Source: Aegilops tauschii subsp. strangulata
Lineage: Eukaryota; Streptophyta; Magnoliopsida; Poales; Poaceae
Direction: 5' to 3'
Assembly: GCF_002575655.3 (NCBI RefSeq)
Contig: NC_053039.3
Span: forward strand, 224,211,622-224,275,621
Length of the DNA stretch: 64,000 bases
Part shown: positions 53,301 through 63,500 of the stretch, in pieces
Layout of the letters: each line of letters opens with the position of its first letter
Numbering within the stretch: the stretch's first letter is position 1
Translations under genes and position numbers: made by a program
The notes under the pieces: model-generated
The model's database searches: none
Told to the model about the DNA's origin: nothing
Seen by the model: the letters and a program-made list of their open reading frames with translations, nothing else

Positions 53301-55444
53301 GTATACACGCACCATGGACTAATGTGAAGGGCAATCCAGTTCATATATGTGTTCTGTCCTACTGACTTATATACCTACAGTAAACTGTTCTCAATGTATA
53401 TCACAATTCTAGCAAAATGTAAATGCTGATGATAAAGCTAGTCCGTGACAAAAATTTAATAAGAAATGTAAATTCTTCACACTGTCACACAATTCAAAAG
53501 CTGAACAGTACTATGTGTGTCATTTCCACACTACTCCCAAAACAAAACACAGTTACATATCAACATAAATTAGTTCGTTTCAAGCCTCGGAGCTATCAAC
53601 AACTTCAGTTGCAGATGACCCAACTAAGCATCTTCAAATTCAATGTAAAGGATTGAATGCAACAACATGCTATAAAGTATATACAGCAAACATACAATCA
53701 GCTATCTACTTCAACACAGAACAGAACAAATTATGAGTTAAACTTTGGTTTTTGTATAGGTTACTCTATTAGGATCATGCTACATGTCAAACATCACAAT
53801 TGACCAATGAACATAGTGGATTACATTAAAAAAAAACTCATCTCACACCCCTTAATAAAATAATCCCATACCTGGAGAAGTGTAAGCTGTGCTGATAGCG
53901 TAGTGGCCTCGGTCTGCAGTGTCTGGACCTTCCTCTCTAGCTCACCGGTATACTTGATCTTCCTCTCCTTCGACCTCGCTGCCGACTGCCGGTTTGCCAA
54001 AATCCTACATGCACACATACAATTATCCTAAATTAGTACAACCCAAACACACCTAGGAGACAAACCCTAAACCTTGCAACTATCATCCAGATATCTGAGA
54101 TCTCAAAACTGACAATTATCCTAAATTCGTACAACCCAAACACAACTAGGAGACAAACCCTAGACCTTGCAACTATCATCCAGATATCCAGGATCTCAGA
54201 ACTGATAGCACACTTTCAGTAGCAGAAATTACTACAAACATTAACATACATGGTCCATTAATAAAAATATAAAATCTTAACGATCTGACGTCAGCTCAGA
54301 GGTTTTTTTTTAATGAACGCGCTGTGACACATTCAATTCCTGTGTACAAATCTCAAAGCAAGACATGTGGCAATCACTTTTCACTCTCACGCATCCCTCT
54401 GAGCAAACTACGGTATGACGGCACTAAACGGTTCGCTCAGGATGGCAATCTGAGCAAACACATCCGGAATGGCAAATTCTATTTTTTAGAGCATGGGAAT
54501 TTTCACCATTTCCGTTTGATGTAGCATGGCAATATTCGTCTGCCAGCATGGCAAATCTTGAACTAAGTTGGGAATTTTCGTTGCGTAATGGCAAATCCCT
54601 AAAACCGCATGGCAATTACTCTCTTGCAGCATGGCAAATTAATCTTTCGGCTAGCATTGCAATTTTTTTTCTTTACAACATGGCAAATCTTTATACAATA
54701 GCATGGCAATATATCTGTTTTACCGGCAATCATCTTTCGCTGGGAGTGATTTTTTTTAGGAAACGCATTCAGGTTGCAGCATTCGCTCGGATGACCTAAC
54801 GATAGTTCACTCAGGGGACCTCCGTGAGGGACCGTCAGCAGGTCAAAAACATATATACATGGTTCACATGACAAATTGCATCAGTAGATGAGATGACACC
54901 ACCTTCCGGATCGAGAAAGAACAGCTGAAGATTTATTTCCTCACCTCTTTGCGCGTTTGGGGTCAAGGAGAGCTAGCTCGGCGATCCTCTCGGCCGGCAT
55001 GGCCTTCTTGGCGTAGTCCAGCCCGCCCGACAGCGCCGACTCGCCTTCGAACGGCGAGTTCACCCCATCCATGGACCCGCTCCTCTTATGGCCACCACAA
55101 CCCCCGCCTCCTCCCCCCTGCAAGGCGAGGCCCTCGAAGAAGGCGGCGTCAAGGGAGAGGCTCCTGTTGTGGGTCCCGCCCGGTGGACGGGGAGCCGGTG
55201 TCTGGGACGAGCTGGCCGCCATCGGCGGGGGAGGAGGCGGGGTCGGGTCGGAGACCGCCGGGGAGTCGTCGGAGAGGGATGGGAAGTCGAGGTCGGAGAA
55301 GGAGAAGTCTCCATCGGGGTCGAGGAAGAGGTCGGTGTCGGGGAAGCGCAGAAACGTCTCCGAATGGGCCCGCCGGTGGTGCCCTCGCACACCAGCGCCG
55401 CCGGAGGACGGCACCGGAGTGGGCAGCTGGAAGCGCGGGTCCAT
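50336..55444 (-). CDS. bZIP transcription factor, group I (RF2/VIP1-like), four exons, apparently intact
   Basis: Exons on the minus strand are 55444-54945, 54004-53872, 50897-50813 and 50616-50336. All introns have GT and AG ends, phases agree, and the total is 999 nt (332 residues plus stop). The start [16 protein letters not shown] is the usual N-terminus of this group, although the frame is open further upstream. The N-terminal third is acidic/Ser/Pro-rich with conserved motifs [16 protein letters not shown] and HKRSGSMDG; such basic-Ser motifs are 14-3-3/kinase sites in relatives. The basic region is [15 protein letters not shown], with Asn-x7-Lys, the Lys being diagnostic of group I. 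It is followed by the leucine zipper ([20 protein letters not shown], then exon 3 [18 protein letters not shown]). The C-terminus is Gln/His-rich ([14 protein letters not shown]). It is a nuclear DNA-binding regulator; relatives act in vascular development, gibberellin or stress responses. The exact target is unknown. Confidence 0.92.
51701..51992. mobile_element. Stowaway MITE 1 (292 bp)
   Basis: The ends CTCCCTCCGTCTAGGTGTAT and ATGCACCTAGACGGAGGGAG are inverted copies, and TA is present on both sides (51699-51700, 51993-51994). Removing it with one TA rejoins the LINE frame as VQSC and TNYCG. Confidence 0.92.
52568..52649. mobile_element. Stowaway MITE 2 (82 bp)
   Basis: The ends CTCCCTCCGTCCCATAATGT and ATTATGGGGCGGAGGGAG are inverted copies, flanked by TA (52566-52567 and 52650-52651). 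Removing it with one TA rejoins the LINE frame as KLKG and RFYRIAI. Confidence 0.92.
54022..54207. repeat. 93-bp tandem duplication in bZIP intron 1
   Basis: Two copies start ATTATCCTAAATT at 54022 and 54115 and share GGAGACAAACCCTA and CTTGCAACTATCATCCAGAT. There are a few substitutions between copies. Confidence 0.88.
54281..54845. mobile_element. MITE-like insertion in bZIP intron 1 with recurring ATGGCAA words
   Basis: Between TCTGACGTCAGCTCAGAGG (54285) and ACCTCCGTGAGGGACCGTCA (about 54819) the word ATGGCAA recurs about eight times between 54438 and 54710, roughly every 25-45 bases. The two ends are weakly inverted (CTGACGTCAGCTCAGAGG against CTGACGGTCCCTCACGGAGG on the opposite strand). 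It is probably a non-autonomous DNA element; the superfamily is uncertain. Confidence 0.45.
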
Positions 55445-56309
55445 GGCGGCCAACGGGAGGTCTACGCCGGCGGCGGCGGCAGCACGTGGAGTCGAGCTGG
55501 GAGGCGTTGCGCTGTGTGTGTGTGTGTGTATGTTTGAGCTCGGGGGATCGAGTTGGTGGGATACGTGTGAGGAGAAAATGGGGGCAGGCTGCGTGGGTGG
55601 TGCCGCGCTCCCCCGCGTGGTCCCGGTGCACCGAGTTCGCGCAGCCTGAACAAATCGCGAGGCTCGATGGACGGTCAAAGTTGTCTGTGGCTGGTGAGGA
55701 GAGTCCAGGGAGCTCTAGAGAATCTCCGTCAGGAGCACAAGTGTGGACGCGAGGTGGAAGAGGGTGTCCTGGTGGACCTGGCGTACGGTGCGGCCACCGG
55801 GAAGTACAAATCGCTAGGAGCACATCTGACGTTCCTCTTATGCCGCCGTCCGTGGACTCGGTGCAGCCAGAGTCAAGTACCAAGGGCACGGATGTAACTT
55901 TGTGCTGGTGGAAGGAATGCCGCGTTGGTCCTATGAGCGAGCGGCGTGCGGCAGCTGGTGCGGACCCGGCAATACTCTCTGCCAGTGAACTTCTCTCTCC
56001 GATGGAGCATGGGTGTGAAAGCATCTCCAGCCGATCGGCCTTCAGAGGTTTGAAATAGCGCCGCTCTGAGACGCCGTGGGTGAAAAAACGGCAATGGGGT
56101 TGATCGGGTTCCCGGCCGTCGTCCCAGGTCGCCCATGCGCCTTTTTTTTAAGGTTTTTAGAAAACATACTCGGCCAAAATTCGGCGAAACACGATATAGA
56201 TTCGGTGAAATTTAGGCGTTCCATCGTTTTTTACATATTGGAAACATAATCTAAAAAAAGGATAACTACTACTACGTCGCGCCGCCGCCGCTCGCACTCG
56301 TAGCTTCGC
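55445..56309 (-). other. 5' flank of the bZIP gene
   Basis: It would hold the leader and promoter of the bZIP gene. A (GT)n run lies at about 55512-55530 (CA repeats on the coding strand). On the opposite strand there are long but unsupported frames caused by high GC content. No TATA box was picked with confidence. The part 56060-56309 is AT-richer and is the spacer to the next gene fragment. Confidence 0.45.
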
Positions 56310-56980
56310 CTACAGGCCGAAGAGCTTGCTGAAGGCGCTGTAGTCGTCGTCCTCCTCCTTCTCCTTCTTCACGCCGCCACCGCCCCTGCTGAACCCATCC
56401 CCGGGGTCGCCCTGGCGGACTGGTTTGGCTGGCGGCGGCGCCTCGTCGTCGCTGTCCTCGAGGACGATGACGCCGCCCTCGTCGCGGCCGCGGCACCAAG
56501 CAGCGATCTCCTCTAGGGCGCGGCGTCGGGGTTCCATCTCCAGCCGGGCCCAGTCCTCACGCGCCCACTTCATGGCAGCCTCGTCGGCGGCGGCCATGTC
56601 CTCTTGCTCGTTCTTCACGGCGACGAGGCCCGGCTCCTTCTTCGGCTTGACGAGGCGGGAGGAAGGAGCAGAGGAGGCACGGCCACCCTCGTTGATGACG
56701 AGGGCGTCGCCGCGGGTGCGCCGGCCGAGTGGCGTCTCCACGGGCTCGGCCTTGACGTTGGCGAGCGCCAGCTACCCGGAGGAGCGGGAGGAGGAGGAGG
56801 TCCCGCCCACCATTCGCATCGGCAGCCAAGGGCCGCCACTGCGGCGGGGGACAGGGGCCAGGGCCACCGGGTACTCGAGCGGCGGCTCGTTGCCGGCCTC
56901 GAGGTGCTCTAGGAAGAAGTGGAGCCTGCGCCCGGGCACGCCCCACCACAGACAGCGGTCGTCGGGGTTGTGGCGTCCTC
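56310..56980 (-). pseudogene. Triticeae-type hypothetical protein, 5'-truncated, one in-frame stop
   Basis: On the minus strand the frame enters from a truncated 5' side with CLWWGVPGRRLHFFLEHLEA and PWLPMRMVGGTSSS. It meets a TAG at about 56774 and continues in the same frame with LALANVKAEPVETPLG, MKWAREDWARLEMEPRRRAL, EEIAAWCRGRDEGGVIVLED and an acidic end YSAFSKLFGL. This belongs to a large family of grass proteins of unknown function with a C-terminal EDDDYSAF-type end, often found as fragments between transposons. The gypsy LTR at 56981 cuts off its start. Confidence 0.6.
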
Positions 56981-58571
56981 TAATACGTCTCCAACGTATC
57001 TATAATTTATGAAGTATTCATGTTGTTATTTTATCATTCTTGGATGTTTTACAATCATTTTATAGCAACTTTATGTCATTTTTTGGGACTAACCTATTGA
57101 CCCAGTGCCAAGTGTCAGTTGTTGTTTTTGCTTGTTTTTTACATCACGGGAAATCAATATTAAACGGAGTCCAAACACCGCGAAATTTTTTGTGGATTTT
57201 TTAGGGCCAGAAGACTCCCGATGGGCCAGAGCAGCACTTGGGGGGTGCCCCGAGGGGGGCACAACCTACCAGGGCGCGCCAGGCCCCCCGGGCGCGCCCA
57301 GGTGGGTTGTGCCCACCTTGGTAGCCTCCCGCACCCCCTCTTTACACTATAAATTCTCAAATATTCCAAAACCCTTCGGGGTTAACCTAGATCAGAAGTC
57401 CTGCCGCCGTAGGGCTCCGTAGCCACCGAAAACTAATCTAGACCCATTCCGGCACCCTACCAGAGGGGGGAATCATCTCCGGTGGCCATTTTCATCATCC
57501 CGGCGGCCACCACGATGAGGAGGGAGTAGTCCACCCTCGGGGCTGAGGGTTTGTACCAGTAGCTATGTGTTTAATCTCTCTCTCTCTCTCGTGATCTATA
57601 TCATGGCCTTTGTTAATATAGATGGATCATATGATGTTTCTTCCCTCTATACTCTTGTGGTTATGAATTGAATCTCTACCCTTTGAAGTTTTTTCATGTC
57701 AGATTGAATGTTTAGATTTGGAAACACATGATGTATGTCTTGTGGTATGAATACTTGAGGTGATAATGGGGTATCATATTGATTCACTTGATATACGTAA
57801 TGGCAATCAACTTGTAGATTCCCGCGATGATATTGGGGTAATCTATGTATAGGGGTTGATGCACGTTTTTATCATCTTTTCTCCGATAGAAACCTTGGGG
57901 TCTCCTTGTAGTTCTTTGTGTGGATTGAGTATTATGAATATGAATTTGCTTTGGTGTTATTTTAGTACGAACTCTTGATTAGATCGATCGGAAAGAATAG
58001 CTTGCGCTATTTTAGTACGAACTCTAGGATAGATTGATCGGAGAGAATAACTTTGAGGTGGTTCCGTACCCTACAAACAAATTCTATCTTTTGTTCTCCA
58101 CTAATAGGAACTCGGGAGTGATTCTTTATTGCACTTTGAGGGATAATCATATGATCCAACTGTGTTAGCATTGTTGAGAGGTTGCACTAGTGAAAGTACG
58201 GACCCTAGGCCTTGTTTTCAAGCATTGCAATACCGTTTTTGTGCCCGTTTACTATTTTCTACCTTCCTATTTTTATTTATTCATATTGTAAAAATATATT
58301 TCTACCATCCATATTACACTTTTATCACCATCTCTTCGCCGAACTAGTGCACCTATACAATTTGCCATTGTATTGGGTGTGTTGGGGACACAAGAGATTT
58401 CTTGTATTTGGTTGCAAGGTCGTTTGAGAGAGACCATCTTCATCCTACACCTCTCACGGATTGTTAAACCTTAGGTCATCCACTTGAGGGGAAATTGCTA
58501 CTGTCCTACAAAACTCTACGCTTGGAGGTCCAACACGTGTCTACAAGAATAAAGTTGCGTAGTAGACATCA
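56981..58571 (+). repeat. 5' LTR of the gypsy element
   Basis: About 1.59 kb. Two direct copies of ATTTTAGTACGAACTCT with GATCGATCGGA/GATTGATCGGA lie about 51 bases apart (57959-58050). The partner LTR is outside the window or lost. Confidence 0.7.
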
Positions 58572-58696
58572 AGCTCTTTTCTGGCGTCGTTGCCGGGGAG
58601 GTGAGTGCTTGAAGGTATATCTTTAGATCTTGTAATTGAATCTTTTAGTTTCTTTTTTTATCACTAGTTTGGTTTATAAAAAGAAAACTACAAAAA

Positions 58697-59166
58697 ATGG
58701 AATTTAGGTTGCATCCTATTATTGATCATCTTTATAATATCTTTCTTGAAAATGATGGTTCGGAAAATTGTGATCAATTGTTAGAAGAAGAAGTCAATAA
58801 AATGCTTGGCACAAAATATTTGAATGATGAGCATGATTGAAATGTTGTTAGTGTGAATTCTTTGAATATCCAAAATGCTAATGATGATTGCACAAGTCAT
58901 GAAAAAAATGTTTCTTATAAGCATGTCACTTTTTGCGGAATGAATTGGGAGTGCCTTTGCACACCAAAAAGGGAAGATAGATTTTGTAAGAAGCATAAAT
59001 ATTTAGAACGAAAAAGTTACAAGAGAGGCTAGATGATTGTGCTGAAAGATGTAAATTTTTTTGCCATCCTTGTGAACTTTGCAATGAACGTGGTCCTTTA
59101 AATCTCCAATGCAAATTATTTCATGATCAAATCGTGTCCAAAAATTGTGATAACTTGATTACCCTT
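58697..59166 (+). pseudogene. gag-like ORF of the gypsy element, Cys-rich, broken
   Basis: The frame MEFRLHPIIDHLYNIFLEND starts at 58697, with a TGA at 58838-58840 and continued reading NVVSVNSLNIQNANDDC and FCGMNWECLCTPKREDRFC. A frame change near 59010 leads to ERLDDCAERCKFFCHPCELC and NLQCKLFHDQIVSKNCDN. The many cysteines may form a metal-binding fold. The protein family is not recognised beyond its presence in wheat gypsy-derived elements. It is cut by the Sirevirus LTR. Confidence 0.5.
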
Positions 59167-60475
59167 TGTAAGTGCATCTAGTGCCACCCCTAGTTGGTTT
59201 TGGAGTATTGGCGACAAACCTGGTTGAGGGACTAATGTGTTTGTGAGAATTGCAGGATAACACAGGTAGTAGTCCCTCATTGATTCAGTTTACCTACCGG
59301 AGATTACCCCTAAAAATGTACGAAGACATTGAAGGCAATGGTGGTATGTGAATATATTCACATTGAAGACTATGACAAGAGAAGACATTGCGTGAAGACT
59401 ATGGAGCGCGAAGACTTAGTTGTTTCATTGTTTCCTTTTCTTCTTTGTTGAGTCATAGGAACCACCGTACTGTTAAGTGGGGTCCCAGTGAACAAAGTCA
59501 GAGTGACTGAAGTGATGCTCAACCAAATCCTATGTCTTCGAGCGAAGACAATGAGTCAGCTTTACTTGTAGCCCAAGTCAAGCTGCCGCGTGTGTTTGAA
59601 ATCTGACCGTTGGAACACATGTCAGTTCCTTAGTGACCCAGGGTCATTTCGGACAAATCAGGTCGGGTTGCCTAGTGGCTATAAATAGCCCACCCCCTAC
59701 ACCATAAATTGGTGGCTGCTCAGAGTTAGTGCACGGCTTTTGTCGTTTGAGAGCAACCCACCTCCGAAGCTTTTGAGAGAGAGAAATCCTTGCGAGGACA
59801 AAGCCCAAACACCCAGAGCCAAAGAGTGTTAGGCATCACTGAAGTCCTTCTGTCCGCGTGACCTGAAGACTTGTTACACTTGAGGACTATGAATCCTCCA
59901 GCCGGTTAGGCGTCGCGTTCTGAGCATCCAAGAGTCATTTTGGATCGCCGGTGAACGAAGTCTGTGAAGGTTTGGAAGTATACCTTGAAGACTTACCAGA
60001 GTGATTGGGCGAGGACTGGGTGTCCTTAGCTCAAGGGGAATAAGGTGAAGACACGGTCTTCTGAGTTAAATCTCAGCCTCCCTAACCAGACGTACGGTTG
60101 TCACGGCAACTGGAACTGGTCCAACAAATCCTTGTCTTCATCAAGTGACTGGTTCTATCTTCTCCCTCTCTTTATTTATAGTTTGTCTTCATGAAGTCAT
60201 TGCCTGCCTGTGTTACCTGTTTGACTTCACTGTGTGGCTTCTATTGTTGTTTGGCTTCATACTATCTTCCATCCTGATCATTACTACCTAGCTGCTATTA
60301 GTCTTCATGCTTTCACTTCTTTGAATACTTGACTATGGCTTGCTTAGTGTAGTCTATCTTCTGCTGCATGTCAATAGGTTCATTTCTATTGTTTGTCTTC
60401 GAAACTCCCATGTTTTGAAGACGTTCATAAAAATCGCCTATTCACCCCCCCTCTAGTCGGTAACTAGCACTTTCA
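59167..60475 (+). repeat. 5' LTR of the second Sirevirus-like element
   Basis: 1,309 bp, from TGTAAGTGCATCTAGTGCC to AACTAGCACTTTCA. A TATA box, TATAAATA at 59680-59687, precedes GCCCACCCCC. A CCCCCCTCTAGTCGG word near the 3' end is typical of Sirevirus LTRs. Confidence 0.88.
59680..59687 (+). promoter_or_regulatory. TATA box of the Sirevirus-like LTR
   Basis: TATAAATA in GGCTATAAATAGCCC, itself a short palindrome, lies about 510 bases into the LTR. Confidence 0.7.
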
Positions 60476-60477
60476 AT

Positions 60478-60489
60478 TGGTATCAGAGC
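60478..60489 (+). other. Primer binding site (initiator tRNA-Met type)
   Basis: TGGTATCAGAGC lies two bases after the LTR end at 60475, the standard site in copia elements. Confidence 0.95.
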
Positions 60490-60540
60490 AAGGTACTCCC
60501 TTGTTCTGTGTGATTCGGTTTAACCACCTGGAGTTTAGCT

Positions 60541-63500
60541 ATGTCGACTGCAGGGATAATAAAAGTCTCCGTTGTGTGCCCCGTCTTCGATGGAACTGAA
60601 TATCCCTACTGGAAGAATAAGATGCGCATGCATCTTAAAGCCATTGATGTCGACCTCTGGTATGTCGTCAAGAATGGTGTTCCCAAGACTGGTGAAGGTG
60701 TCACCCCTGCTGATGTCAAGAAGTTCATTCAACTGGATTCTACTGCCAAGAACATCATATGTGGTCATCTGACCAAAGGACGGTATGGCCGTGTGAGTGC
60801 TCTGGAAACGTCGAAGCTAGTCTGGGACTGGCTCTCCCAGGTCAATGAAGGCGTTGAAGGAAATATGCCCTAGAGGCAATAATAAAGTTATTATTTATTT
60901 CCTTATATCATAATAAATGTTTATTATTCATGCTAGAATTGTATTAACCGGAAACATAATACATGTGTGAATACATAGACAAACATAGTGTCACTAGTAT
61001 GCCTCTACTTGACTAGCTCGTTGATCAAAGATGGTTATGTTTCCTAGACACAGACATGAGTTGTCATTTAATTAACGGGATCACATCATTAGGAGAATGA
61101 TGTGATTGACTTGACCCATTCCGTTAGCTTAGCACTCGATCGTTTAGTATGTTGCTATTGCTTTCTTCATGACTTATACATGTTCCTATGACTATGAGAT
61201 TATGCAACTCCCGTTTACCGGAGGAACACTTTGTGTGCTACCAAACGTCACAACATAATTGGGTGATTATAAAGGTACTCTACAGGTGTCTTCGAAGGTA
61301 CTTGTTGGGTTGGCGTATTTCGATTAGGATTTGTCACTCCGATTGTCGGAGAGGTATCTCTGGGCCCTCTCGGTAATGCACATCACTTAAGCCTTGCAAG
61401 CATTGCAACTAATGAGTTTGTTGCGGGATGATGTATTACGGAATGAGTAAAGAGACTTGCCGGTAACGATATTGAACTAGGTATTGAGATACCGACGATC
61501 GAATCTCGGGCAAGTAACATACCGATGACAAAGGGAACAACGTATGTTGTTATGCAGTCTAACCGATAAAGATCTTCGTAGAATATGTGGGAGCCAATAT
61601 GAGCATCCAGGTTCCGCTATTGGTTATTGACCGGAGACGTGTCTCGGTCATGTCTACATAGTTCTCGAACCCGTAGGGTCCGCACGCTTAAAGTTTGATG
61701 ACGGTTATATTATGAGTTTATGTGTTTTGATGTACCGAAGGTAGTTCGGAGTTCTGGATGAGATCGGGGACATGACGAGGAGTCTCGAAATGGCCGAGAT
61801 GTAAAGATCGATATATTGGACGACTATATTCGGACTTCGGAAAGGTTCCGAGTGATTCGGGTATTTATCGGAGTACCGTAGAGTTACGGGAATTCGCCAG
61901 GGAGAAGTATTGGACCTTATTGGGCCATACGAGAATAGAGGAGAGAGGCCAAAAGGAAGGAGGCGCGCACCCCCCCTCTGGTCCGAATTGGACAAGGGGT
62001 GCAGCCCCCTTTTCCTTCTCCCTCTCCCCCTCTTTCCTTCTCTCCTACTCCAACAAGGAAAGGAGGAGTCCTACTCCCGGTGGGAGTAGGACTCCCCCTT
62101 GGCGCGCCCTCCTCCTTGGTCGGCCGCCTCCCCCTTGCTCCTTTATATACGGGGGCAGGGGGGCACCCTAGAGACACAACAATTGATCTCTTGATCTTTT
62201 AGCCGTGTGCGGTGCCCCCCTCCACCATAGTCCACCTCGATAATACTGTAGCGGTGCTTAGGCGAAGCCCTGCGTCGGTAGAACATCATCATCGTCACCA
62301 CGCCGTCGTGCTGATGAAACTCTCCCTCAACACTCGGCTGGATCGCAGTTCGAGGGACGTCATCGGGCTGAACGTGTGCTAAACTCGGAGGTGCCGTGCG
62401 TTCGGTACTTGATCGGTCGGATCGTGAAGACGTACGACTACATCAACCACGTTGTGCTAACGCTTCCGCTTTCGGTCTACGAGGGTACGTGGACAACACT
62501 ATACCCTCTCGTTGCTATGCATCACCATGATCTTGCGTGTGCGTAGGATTTTTTTTTGAAATTACTACGTTCCCCAACAGGCGTCTCAACCCAGAGAGAT
62601 CAAAGGATCAGTGTTCTTCGCAACCTCTTCAACCGCTTCAAGAGAAACAACAATGAGAATGTCCAGCTCACGTTTGATCGCCTCACTGACATCACAAATG
62701 AGCTTCGTGCTCTCGGCACCACTGAGATCACCAAGCATGAAATCGTCAAGACACTCCTGAGATCACTTGACAGCTCGTTCGACACCCTTGCCCTGATGAT
62801 ACAAGAACGCCATGACTTCAAGACACTCGATCTGTCTAACATACTTGAGAGACTCAACACACATGAGTTCCAGCTATATGAGAAAAGAGATATCTATGGT
62901 CCCAACTATGGCCAAACTCGCGCTTTGAAGGCAAAAGTTGTTTCCTCATCTGAAGAAGAATCTGACTGCAGTTCTGGTGATCCTGAAGACATTGGAAAGG
63001 AGCTTGCTATGCTTGTGAAGAAGTTCCAGAAGTTCACTAAGAAGAAGGGCTTCAGAAAGTCTTCACGATCCAGCTCAAGAAATGATGAAGCTTCCACTCA
63101 TGAGTACAAGAAGAGAACATGTCACAAGTGCAAGAAACCTGGACACTACATCTCTGAGTGTCCACGGCGGGACAATGAGAACAAGAAGAAGAGAAGAAGA
63201 AGAAGAGCAAGGAATATGATTCTGATGACAAGAAGAAGAAGAAATCCTCAAAGTCTTTTTTCCAAGTCTTCGTCCAAGTCTTCATCACACAAGAAGAGCT
63301 CATCTGGCAAGGCTCGTGCTTTTGTTGGCAAGGAGATGGATTCAGAGGAGGAGTCTGCTTCTGAGGAGGCGGAGGTGGAGTCTGAGGAGGAGTCTGACCC
63401 TGGTGTTGCAAGTCTGGCTCTAGCTACAGCCTACGTTGCCAAGTCCATCTTCAACACTGAAGACAATGGCCCCGTCACCAACGCTGATGCTAATGACAAG

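Larger units (their letters stand above)
50898..53871 (-). other. Large intron 2 of the bZIP gene, filled by transposons
   Basis: About 2.97 kb. It is bounded by GTATGG (donor, minus strand, 53871) and AACACAG (acceptor, before 50897). More than half of it is the RTE-type LINE remnant with two MITEs, inserted in the opposite direction to the gene. The ends (50898-51280 and 53175-53871) are AT-rich and non-coding. Confidence 0.85.
56981..59166 (+). mobile_element. 5' part of a gypsy retrotransposon (TGATACG LTR type)
   Basis: The LTR 56981-58571 begins TAATACGTCTCCAACGTATC, a one-base change from the usual TGATACG start, and ends AGTAGACATCA. It is followed by CTGGCGTCGTTGCCGGGG (about 58580), the common leader of these elements. 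A short gag-like frame follows and is cut at 59167 by a copia element. Inside the LTR is a (TC)n run near 57577-57590 and a GC-rich part with GGGCGCGCC words. Confidence 0.75.

Noticed and set aside
54949..56058. A 369-codon plus-strand frame and a 291-codon minus-strand frame over bZIP exon 1
   Set aside because: Both are shadows of the GC-rich bZIP exon; the bZIP frame is supported by splice phases and the conserved domain.
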